Below are positions 39,647 through 47,684 of a DNA stretch of 64,000 bases, piece after piece. The notes under the pieces were generated by a model. It saw nothing but the letters and a program-made list of their open reading frames with translations, searched no databases and was not told where the DNA came from. Within the stretch, counting starts at the first letter, position 1; each line of letters starts with the position of its first letter. Source of the DNA: Planctomycetota bacterium (lineage in GTDB: Bacteria; Planctomycetota; B15-G4); contig JAJDER010000031.1 of assembly GCA_029259725.1 (NCBI GenBank), positions 1 through 64,000 on the forward strand, read 5' to 3'. A program made the position numbers and the translations under genes.

Positions 39647-40480
39647 ATGCGTGCGACCCCCCTCGCGCTCGCCCTCGCCCTCGCCCTCCTGGGCAGCGGC
39701 GCGACCGCCCAGCTCGGCGGCTTCGAGACCTGGACCTTCAGTGGCGATCCCTCCGGCTGGGCCTCGGTGCTCGAGGAGGAGATGACCATCACCGGGCCCG
39801 CGTGGGACAACTGCACGACCTCGGAAACCTACGCGTACATGACCACGGTGGCCGAGTTGTCCGGCCGGGTGGATGCGCACATCGTGTTCGACAACCAGGA
39901 CGGCGGCTTCGGTTCGTGGACGGCCGAGGACCCCGTCTTCCTCGTCGACGGCGAGGTCACCTACATCGGACCCGGCGACTTCTTCTCGCTCTGGGAAGGC
40001 GACGTGAGCTTCCACGTCGACGCGGGCCAGAGCTTCGGCTTCGGCGTCCAGTCGATCGACTGCAGCTGGGGCCCGGGCATCACCACGGTGAACGGCTTCA
40101 GCTTCACGCCCGACACCTGGCAAGAACTCGGCCACGCACTCGCCGGCACCTTCGGCGAGCCCAAGCTCGACGGCATCGGCGTGCTGCTGCCCGGCTCGCC
40201 CTGGGAACTGGGCCTGGTCGACACCCTTCCCACGACCACCGCGTTCCTCGTGATCGGGACCGAGCTGCTCGAGGCGCCCTTCAAGGGCGGCGTGCTCGTG
40301 CCCGATCCGCTGCAGGCCGTCGCGCTGGTGACCAGCCCGGCCGGCCGCATCATCCTCACCGGCACCTGGCCGGTCGGCGTCCCTTCCGGCACCACGCTCG
40401 TCACCCAGTACTGGATCGACGATCCGGCCGGCCCCGCCGGCTGGGCCGCCACCAACGCGGTGATGGCGCTCGTGCCGTGA
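39647..40480 (+). CDS. Secreted protein with recurring PFKGG C-terminal domain
   Basis: Signal peptide MRATPLALALALALLGSGATAQ; C-term 'EAPFKGGVLVPDP...VTQYWIDDPAGPAGWAATNAVMALVP'. Confidence 0.8.
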   Translation: MRATPLALALALALLGSGATAQLGGFETWTFSGDPSGWASVLEEEMTITGPAWDNCTTSETYAYMTTVAELSGRVDAHIVFDNQDGGFGSWTAEDPVFLVDGEVTYIGPGDFFSLWEGDVSFHVDAGQSFGFGVQSIDCSWGPGITTVNGFSFTPDTWQELGHALAGTFGEPKLDGIGVLLPGSPWELGLVDTLPTTTAFLVIGTELLEAPFKGGVLVPDPLQAVALVTSPAGRIILTGTWPVGVPSGTTLVTQYWIDDPAGPAGWAATNAVMALVP

Positions 40481-40528
40481 TCCGACCGCCCCTCCCGCCT
40501 CGGCGGGGGCGGGGCCCACCGCGCTCCA

Positions 40529-42352
40529 CTACCAGCGCCGCAGGTCCTCCACGCGGTGCAGCACGCCGTCACGCATGACGGCCTCGACCTGCCGCAGGTT
40601 TCGCGTGTCGGCCGCCGGATTTGCCGTGAGCACGATCAGGTCGGCCAGCCGGCCGGTGCTCAACCGTCCGAAGTCGCTGTCCCGACCCATCGCGCGAGCC
40701 CCATTCCAGGTCGCCGCGGTCAGGACCTCGAGCGGCGACATCCCGGCGGCCTGCATCGCCTCCATCTCGGGGAACACCGACGGGCCATGCAGCGTGAGCG
40801 GGTTCCCGGCGTCGGTGCCCATGGCGATCGGGACACCCGCGGCGTGCAGGCGCCGCAGGTTGGCGGCCATGCGCTCGACCTCGGCGGCACGACCGGCGGC
40901 CATCCGCTCCCAGCTCCCCGGCGAGGAGAAGCGCGGGTCGGCGGGCAACGACTCGGTGGCGAGCACGCGCTCGCGCACCGACGGGTGCACGGCCTCGAGC
41001 TGCCCGCGGAGTTCGTCGGAGAGGCGCCGGCCGTAGAGCAGGTGGTAGCCGTCGCGGACGGTGAGCGTGGGACAGTAGATCGTCCCGGCGGCGAGACAGG
41101 CCTGAACGAAGGCGTCGTCGACGGGCGCGTCCTCGACGCTGTGAACGAGCAGGTGCGCGCCGGCCTCGACCGCGATGCGCGCCGCCCCCAGGGACGTGGC
41201 GTGGACCACGAGCGGAACGCCCTGGGAGCGGCATTCGTCGCCGATGGCGAGGACGAGCGGCGCGAAGCGCTCCAGGTCGGCGGGCCCGCGGAGCACGTAC
41301 CAGACCTTGATCGCATCGCTCCCGGTGGCGACCTGGGCGCGCACGGCCGCGCGAACCTGCGCTTCGTCGAGCATGCCCACGAACTTGCGGTCCTCGGGCA
41401 GCCGGAGGGCCGGCACGACCTCGGTCAGGTCCAGGGTCGACAGCAACGCGCCGGTCTCGGCCACGTGTGGCGCGGCGGAAGAGTGCTCGGTCTGCTCGCC
41501 GAGCGCGTGCGTCCAGGCGTAGCCGCCGACGTCGAACACGGCTGTCACACCCGAGGCGAGGAAGGCCTGGTGGAAGCGTTCCGGGTGGGCGCGGTTGGCG
41601 GCCATGGTCTCGGGGTACGGGTAGGTGTCGGTCACGTCGGTGGCGTCGGGTCGGCCGTCGGCCCAGCCGGTCTGGCTGTAGTGCACGTGCGCATCGACGA
41701 GGCCCGGGACGATCCAGCGTCCCGAGACGTCCACGACCGTCGTGCCCTCGGGCAGCGACACCTCGTCGGCCGGTCCGAGCGCGGCGAGGGCTCCGTCGCG
41801 CACGAGGATCACGGCGTTCTCGATCGGCGCGGCGTCGACGCCGTCGTAGACCGTCGCGCCGACCAGCGCGACCGCGGGCGCGGAGACGCTCTCCGCTGCC
41901 GGGAACGCCGTGCTCACGGCGATGCGCCAGCCCTCGGCGGTCTTCACGAAGACGCGCTCCGAGATCCCGTCGTCCCGGCTGTCCGCGTAGACGACGTGAT
42001 AGCGATAGGTGCCGTAGACCAGGCCGGGCTGGAGCCACGCCAGCGACAGGTCGTAGGCGTCCAGGCGGACGGGCCAGTCGCCGCTGCCCGTCGCGGCGGT
42101 GCCTTCGGCGAGCGGCGTGAAGCCGAGTTCGAACCCGTCGGGTCCGGTGCGCACGAGCCGCTCGGAGTCGAGGTAGCAGGCCAGGTAGGCCTCGCGGTCC
42201 CGCTCCTGGATCGCCGCGATGTTGCGCTCGAACAGCGCGGCCGCGTCCCTGAGATCGGCGGCCTCATCGGCGGCCTCATCGGCGGCTGCCGGCCGAGGGG
42301 CGAGCGCGGCCAGGGCCAGGAGCAGCGGTCCGAAGACTCGGATGAGGTCCAT
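40529..42352 (-). CDS. Secreted amidohydrolase with N-terminal SnoaL/DUF4440-like domain
   Basis: 'GRWIVPGLVDAHVHYSQTG' metal site, 'PIAMGTDAGNPLTLHG'; N-term 'DAAALFERNIAAIQERDREAYLACYLDSERLVRTG'. Confidence 0.88.
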   Translation of the reverse strand: MDLIRVFGPLLLALAALAPRPAAADEAADEAADLRDAAALFERNIAAIQERDREAYLACYLDSERLVRTGPDGFELGFTPLAEGTAATGSGDWPVRLDAYDLSLAWLQPGLVYGTYRYHVVYADSRDDGISERVFVKTAEGWRIAVSTAFPAAESVSAPAVALVGATVYDGVDAAPIENAVILVRDGALAALGPADEVSLPEGTTVVDVSGRWIVPGLVDAHVHYSQTGWADGRPDATDVTDTYPYPETMAANRAHPERFHQAFLASGVTAVFDVGGYAWTHALGEQTEHSSAAPHVAETGALLSTLDLTEVVPALRLPEDRKFVGMLDEAQVRAAVRAQVATGSDAIKVWYVLRGPADLERFAPLVLAIGDECRSQGVPLVVHATSLGAARIAVEAGAHLLVHSVEDAPVDDAFVQACLAAGTIYCPTLTVRDGYHLLYGRRLSDELRGQLEAVHPSVRERVLATESLPADPRFSSPGSWERMAAGRAAEVERMAANLRRLHAAGVPIAMGTDAGNPLTLHGPSVFPEMEAMQAAGMSPLEVLTAATWNGARAMGRDSDFGRLSTGRLADLIVLTANPAADTRNLRQVEAVMRDGVLHRVEDLRRW

Positions 42353-42494
42353 CTCTGTTTCCTCGCGTGCCCGTCAGGGCCGATCATCGCCCGGCGGACG
42401 ATGCTCCGCGCAGGGTACCGGGAACCACGGCCGCGCGCCGCGTCGCGGCTCCTCCGGTAGACTGCGGCGCCCCCTTCCGCACGAGAGACCCGCC

Positions 42495-42833
42495 ATGTCG
42501 CGCACGACCCCCGCCGCCCTGCTCGCCCTGTTCGCCCTGTTCGCGTGCTCGACCGAGAGCGCCGAGGAACTCAGCTTCATCGACGTCGAGCCCAGGGTGG
42601 TCGAGACCGCGTGCGGCCAGTGCCAGTTCGATCTCGACGGCGAGGGTTGCGACCTGGCCGTGCGCATCGACGGCACGGCGATGTTCGTCGACGGCACGGG
42701 CATCGACGACCATGGCGACTCCCACGCGGAGGATGGCTTCTGCAACGCGATCCGTGAGGCGCGCGTCGTCGGGGTCGCGGTGGACGGACGCTTCGCGGTG
42801 GATTCGATGGAACTCATCTCCACGGACGGCTGA
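42495..42833 (+). CDS. Small DUF6370-like lipoprotein
   Basis: Lipobox 'LFALFACSTES'; 'ETACGQCQFDLDGEGCDLAVRIDG'. Confidence 0.7.
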   Translation: MSRTTPAALLALFALFACSTESAEELSFIDVEPRVVETACGQCQFDLDGEGCDLAVRIDGTAMFVDGTGIDDHGDSHAEDGFCNAIREARVVGVAVDGRFAVDSMELISTDG

Positions 42834-42834
42834 C

Positions 42835-43284
42835 GTGAGGGCCGCGACGCGTTCGGTGCTCGCCACGCTCGGGGCCACCGCTGTCGCCGGCCCACTCGGC
42901 GTCGTGATCCAGCAGGCGCTGAGCTTCCAGATCCTCTGGCTCGGCGACGACCCGGGCCTCGCGCTGGGGCTCGCCTACGCCGGGATCATCGTGGGCATCG
43001 CCATGCTCACCCAGCTGATCGCCGGGGCGCCGGTCGAGTGGGCGGTTCGACGCCTCGCTCCGCGCGCTCGGGAGTCGAGGCGCGCGGTGCTCGCCACCCT
43101 GCTCAGCGCCGCCCTGGCCGTCGCGCTCTTCTCACTCAACGTGAGCTGGGGCCTGCGCCCGTACGAGGCCGGCCTGCTCCTGGCGCTCACGCTCGTGTTC
43201 TTCGCCACGCGGAGGACGCTCCTGGGTCTGTGGGCGGGCCGCCCCCTTGGCGCCCCGGGCGAACCGGGCTTACCCTCGGGGTGA
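42835..43284 (+). CDS. Membrane protein, four hydrophobic segments
   Basis: GTG start next to previous stop; hydrophobic segments in VRAATRSVLATLGATAVAGPLG... Confidence 0.55.
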   Translation: MRAATRSVLATLGATAVAGPLGVVIQQALSFQILWLGDDPGLALGLAYAGIIVGIAMLTQLIAGAPVEWAVRRLAPRARESRRAVLATLLSAALAVALFSLNVSWGLRPYEAGLLLALTLVFFATRRTLLGLWAGRPLGAPGEPGLPSG

Positions 43285-43316
43285 GGATCCCACTTCCCGC
43301 CCACGGCCCGCCCTCC

Positions 43317-44873
43317 ATGCGCACACCGCTCCCGTCCGTGCTCGCGACCCTTGCGGCAGGCCTGATCCTCGCGACGACCTCCGCCGCGCAGTCCGAGACG
43401 CCGCTGACCGCGCAACTCGTCGTCAGCGGCCTGGACGGTCCGGTCCACGCCGAGGTCCCGCCCGGTGACATCCACCGGCTGTTCATCGTCGAGCACGTCG
43501 GACGCATCCGGGTGCTGCAGGGCGGCGCGCTGCTGCCCACGCCCTTCCTCGACCTCACCTCCGAGGTCTACAGCGACGGCCTGATGGGCATGCTCGGGTT
43601 CGCGTTCCACCCCGACTACGTCAGCAACGGGCTCTTCTACGTCTCCTACGCCGTGGACCCGTTCAGCGCCGTGCTCGTGCGCTACAGCGTCTCGGCCACG
43701 GATCCGGACCTGGCCGATCCTGCCAGCGCCACCGTGCTCGTCGGCCCGGTCAGCGTCTTCGGCGGACTGCACCAGGGCGGCGCGATCGTCTTCGACGACG
43801 AGAACAAGCTCTACTTCGCGATCGGCAGTCAGCGCGAAGTGGCCGAGGTCGAGTGCGGCGCGCAGAGCGGCCAGAGCCTGGTGGGCAAGCTGCTGCGTCT
43901 GAACGACGACGGCACGATCCCCGCCGACAACCCCTTCGTCGGCGACCCGACCGTGCGCGACGAGATCTGGGCCCTGGGCCTGCGCCAGCCCTACCGCATG
44001 TTCTACGACCTGCCGGCCGACGAGCTGTACATCGCCGACGTGGGCAACCTCGACCGCGAGGAGATCAACATCGAGCCGTCGGGCAGCGCCGGTGGCGCAA
44101 ACTACGGCTGGCGCGTGATGGAGGGTTCGCTGTGCACCGGTGCCGCGGTCTGTGCCGGCGAGGCTTGCCCCGATCCAGGGCTGACGCCACCCGCCTACGA
44201 GTACGCGCACCCCGACGGCTGCTGCGTGGCCGGCGGTGTGGTCTACCGTGGTGCCGCGATCCCGTCGCTCCAGGACGCGTTTCTCTTCAGCGACCTCTGC
44301 GGCAACCAGTTCCAGTTCCTGCGCCAGACGGGCGGCACGGTCACCGAGGTCGGGCCGCTCGGCATCACCCTGCCGCCGGACAGCGAGATCCCCCTGATCC
44401 AGGTGGTGGCGTTCGCCCACGACGCCCAGGGTGAGGTCCTGCTGGTCGACCACGCCGCGGCGGTCCCGGGCTTCGGGTCGGTCTATCGCCTGGTGCCGAC
44501 GCCGGCGTTCCAGTCGGTGGGTGCGGGGCTCTCCGGGACCCCGGGCGTCCCGGTGCTGACCGGCAACGGCACCCTGCAGTCCGGCACGAACATGTCGCTC
44601 AGCCTGTTCAACGCCCTTCCCGACGCGGCCGCGACGCTGGTCGTCGGGCTCAGCGAACTCAGCCTGCCCTTCCACGGCGGCACGCTGGTGCCCAACCCCA
44701 CCGTGCTGATCGGCGGGCTCGTCGTCGGCGGTGGCGGCAGCCTGGTGCTGCCCGCCAGCTGGCCCGTCGGCGTGCCCCCCGGCGTGCAACTCTACGCGCA
44801 GGCCTGGATCGAGGACGCGGCCGCGGTGAAGGGCCTGGCCGCCAGCAACGGCGTGCTCATGACCACCCCGTAG
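43317..44873 (+). CDS. Glucose/sorbosone dehydrogenase-like beta-propeller with recurring PFKGG C-terminal domain
   Basis: 'HRLFIVEHVGRIRVLQGG', 'GMLGFAFHPDYVSNGLFYVSYA', 'EEINIEPSGSAGGANYGWRVMEG'; C-term 'SLPFHGGTLVPNP...YAQAWIEDAAAVKGLAASNGVLMTTP'. Confidence 0.9.
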   Translation: MRTPLPSVLATLAAGLILATTSAAQSETPLTAQLVVSGLDGPVHAEVPPGDIHRLFIVEHVGRIRVLQGGALLPTPFLDLTSEVYSDGLMGMLGFAFHPDYVSNGLFYVSYAVDPFSAVLVRYSVSATDPDLADPASATVLVGPVSVFGGLHQGGAIVFDDENKLYFAIGSQREVAEVECGAQSGQSLVGKLLRLNDDGTIPADNPFVGDPTVRDEIWALGLRQPYRMFYDLPADELYIADVGNLDREEINIEPSGSAGGANYGWRVMEGSLCTGAAVCAGEACPDPGLTPPAYEYAHPDGCCVAGGVVYRGAAIPSLQDAFLFSDLCGNQFQFLRQTGGTVTEVGPLGITLPPDSEIPLIQVVAFAHDAQGEVLLVDHAAAVPGFGSVYRLVPTPAFQSVGAGLSGTPGVPVLTGNGTLQSGTNMSLSLFNALPDAAATLVVGLSELSLPFHGGTLVPNPTVLIGGLVVGGGGSLVLPASWPVGVPPGVQLYAQAWIEDAAAVKGLAASNGVLMTTP

Positions 44874-44896
44874 GGCGACCAGGCCGTCCGGCCGGA

Positions 44897-45060
44897 TCAG
44901 ACGCGCACCAGCCCGTTGCCGAAGTCGCGTCGACTGGAAAGACGTCGTGCGCGCCGACGCATCTCGCGGTAGAGCCGGATGCCGGTGAACCCGGTCTCCT
45001 GGCTGATCAAGGCCGCGATCCCTGCCGCGGGCGGCGTGGCCATGCTGGTGCCGTCCCACG
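44897..45060 (-). pseudogene. 3' remnant of a subtilase gene (catalytic Ser block to C-terminus only)
   Basis: Minus frame reads SWDGTSMATPPAAGIAALISQETGFTGIRLYREMRRRARRLSSRRDFGNGLVRV*; no Asp/His blocks or start codon upstream; absent from the ORF track. Confidence 0.7.
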
Positions 45061-45097
45061 AGGCCAGCCGTCGCGCATCCAGAAGATCGGTCAGAAG

Positions 45098-45355
45098 ATG
45101 TCCGACGACCCGCCCGACAGACCCACGAGGCCCGGTGATCCGCTTGCTCCGCGCGAGGTGATCGTCACCTGTTCGGATGAAGAGGGCTCGGTGGAACGCG
45201 TCGCGGACGTGCTTCGCGATCGCGGCTTCGAGATCGAGTCGGTGCTGCGGTTCGCGGGCAGTGTCGTCGGCCGCTGGGCCGAGGCTCTCGAGTTGCTCCG
45301 CGAGATCCCCGGTGTGACCGCGGTCGAGGACGCCGAGGAGAAGTACCCGCAGTAG
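45098..45355 (+). CDS. 85-aa protein, possibly peptidase inhibitor I9/prodomain-like
   Basis: 'SVVGRWAEALELLREIPGVTAVEDAEEKYPQ' resembles the end of an I9 prodomain; weak. Confidence 0.4.
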   Translation: MSDDPPDRPTRPGDPLAPREVIVTCSDEEGSVERVADVLRDRGFEIESVLRFAGSVVGRWAEALELLREIPGVTAVEDAEEKYPQ

Positions 45356-45643
45356 CGCGCCGGGCGAGACCGGACCTCACGCACGGCGTCGGACACGGAT
45401 CGGAAGCGGGGCACGGCCGTCTCCACGGAAGATCCTCCACGGAAGATCGACTCCTGCGAGAGCGGAAGATCCCTCGCCGCCACAGCCCGCGCCGGCTCCA
45501 CCCCCCGACCGCGAGTCGCGCGATCGGGGAGCGCGTCGGTCCCGGATCCGGATCGGCACGGGGCCCAGAGGGGCGTTCCGCCCTGGCCTCCACCCGGAGC
45601 GAAAGCGAGAATGGGCCGCGCATCAGCGACCAGGGAAGGAGCC

Positions 45644-47404
45644 ATGCAGCAGACGACACTCCCACACGGCGGCAAGCTGCTCCTGGTCGCCCTCTCGGCG
45701 GTGGCCCTCTCGCTGGCCTTCACGCCCGCCATCACGCCTGCCGTCGAGCCCGCCATCGAGCCCGCCATCGAGCCCGCCTACGGCTCGAGCAACTGGTGGC
45801 GCTGGTGGGGCACGAACCGCGAAGCCCTGCTGCACCACTGGGGCCAGAAGACGCCCGGGCGGACGTTCGTCGGCTGGGGAGACGCCGTGGTCAGCCGCGG
45901 ACGACACGCCATCCCCCCTCCCATGTCTCCCGAGCGGATGAGGCGCCTGGTCCCCGACCTCGTGAAGGTGCTCGAGAAGACCGACGAGACCAACCTGCGC
46001 ATGCGGCTCAGCTACGCCGTCGGTCGCATCGCTGACGGCGAGGCCACCACCGCGGCGCGCTTGGCCATGGAGAAGCTGCTCAGCGACTCGTCCCAGGATG
46101 TGCGCTCGACGATGACCATGGCGCTGGGCATCCTCGGCGACCGCGCGGCCCAGAAGACCCTGCTCGCCCTGCTCCGCGACGACGACAAGGGACACATCGC
46201 CGTGCGCCAGTCCCGCGTGTCCGACGGCGTGCGCGCCCACGCGGCCCTCGCCCTGGGTCTGCTGGGTGCCGAGGACGTCGTCGAGGACCTGGTCGCCGTG
46301 CTGGAGCGGGACGATCCCGGCGAGTGGCCGATCCAGGCCAATGCCATCCTGGCCCTCGGCCTCGTGCGCGAGGACCCGCAGGGCGAGGTGCTGCGCATCC
46401 TGCTCGACGTGCTCGAGAACCCCCCGCGCGACGACCGCTCCGCGCTCCAGGTCCCGATCGCGCTGGGCAAGCTCGGCAACCACGCGGCCGTGAAGCCGCT
46501 CACCGCGGTGCTCCTCGACGACAAGGGCGAGCGCACACGCCGGCAGTCGGCAGCCATCGCCCTGGGCCAGTTGGCCACGTGTTACGACGAGGCCGCAGTC
46601 AACGCGCTGATCGACCTCATCGCGGAAGCCGCCGAGGACAACCTGCGCCACTTCGCGCTGATGAGCATCGCGCAGATCGGCGGCCGCACACCGCGCTCCC
46701 CACAGGCCTGGGAGCACACGCCGATCGAGGAGCGCCTCCTGGCCGAGATCCGCAAGCCCTCCCACAAGGACCACGGCGTGTGGGCCGCGCTGGCACTGGC
46801 CGTGTACGCCATCGAACACCGGCACCTGGTCCCCGTCGCCATCCAGGAGATCATCCCGCTCTACGAGAGTGAGGGCGACCCCGACGAGAAGTGCGGCTTC
46901 GCCGTCGCCCTCGCCCTGCTGGAGGCGGAGGAGTACGGCGACGTGCTGTTCGAGGACCTGGAGGATCTCACCGAGGACTTCTTCCGCGGCACGGTGGCGC
47001 TCTCGCTGGGGATGCTCGGACACGAGGACGCGCGCGAGTTCATGACCGACCGCATGCTCGACAAGTCCACGACGTCCGGTCAGCGCATCAGCCTCAACCG
47101 CGCGCTGGCGTTGCTGGGTGGACGGATCACGACGCTCGCCATCCTCGGGGAGTGGAAGACCGGCGGCGACGCGCGGCGGCGCGAGTCGCTCGCCGCGGGC
47201 CTCGCGCGCCTGCGCGACCCGTGGGCCATCGACCGCATGCTGGCCATGGTGATCGACGACGGCGCCACGGCACCGCGGGCCGAGGCCGCGACGAGCCTCG
47301 GCTTGCTGGCGGACAAGCACCTGCTGCGCTTCCATGAGGCGCTGATCGCGAACACGCACCCGGACGCGGGTGTCCCGGCGCGATTGAGCTTCGCCAGCTA
47401 CTGA
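45644..47404 (+). CDS. Secreted HEAT-repeat protein (paralogue of 33896-35860)
   Basis: Signal peptide; 'NWWRWWGTNREALLHHW' motif then HEAT units. Confidence 0.87.
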   Translation: MQQTTLPHGGKLLLVALSAVALSLAFTPAITPAVEPAIEPAIEPAYGSSNWWRWWGTNREALLHHWGQKTPGRTFVGWGDAVVSRGRHAIPPPMSPERMRRLVPDLVKVLEKTDETNLRMRLSYAVGRIADGEATTAARLAMEKLLSDSSQDVRSTMTMALGILGDRAAQKTLLALLRDDDKGHIAVRQSRVSDGVRAHAALALGLLGAEDVVEDLVAVLERDDPGEWPIQANAILALGLVREDPQGEVLRILLDVLENPPRDDRSALQVPIALGKLGNHAAVKPLTAVLLDDKGERTRRQSAAIALGQLATCYDEAAVNALIDLIAEAAEDNLRHFALMSIAQIGGRTPRSPQAWEHTPIEERLLAEIRKPSHKDHGVWAALALAVYAIEHRHLVPVAIQEIIPLYESEGDPDEKCGFAVALALLEAEEYGDVLFEDLEDLTEDFFRGTVALSLGMLGHEDAREFMTDRMLDKSTTSGQRISLNRALALLGGRITTLAILGEWKTGGDARRRESLAAGLARLRDPWAIDRMLAMVIDDGATAPRAEAATSLGLLADKHLLRFHEALIANTHPDAGVPARLSFASY

Positions 47405-47684
47405 GTGATGCGGGCGCGTGACGCCAGCCCGTCACGCGAGGCCACGCGAGCCCGAGGCGCGCGTCGCCGCGAGGCTCCGGCGCCGAGCGCCGGGGCATGG
47501 GCCGTTCGCCCCACGCGACCGTGATTCCACGGTGGCGCCCCGGCGGTGTATCCTTGGCCGGCAGGTCCGGGCGCGTCCCGACACGCGAACGAACCCTTCC
47601 CCCGAACCGCCGCCGCCGCCCCCGAACCCTGGCCCGGCATCCCCCGCAGACGCGCCGCCCCCGTTCCCGGCGACCGGTACCCGC

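Noticed and set aside
45419-45447. Two direct copies of ctccacggaagatc before the HEAT gene as a regulatory array
   Set aside because: Only two short copies with one degenerate third; too little to support a function.
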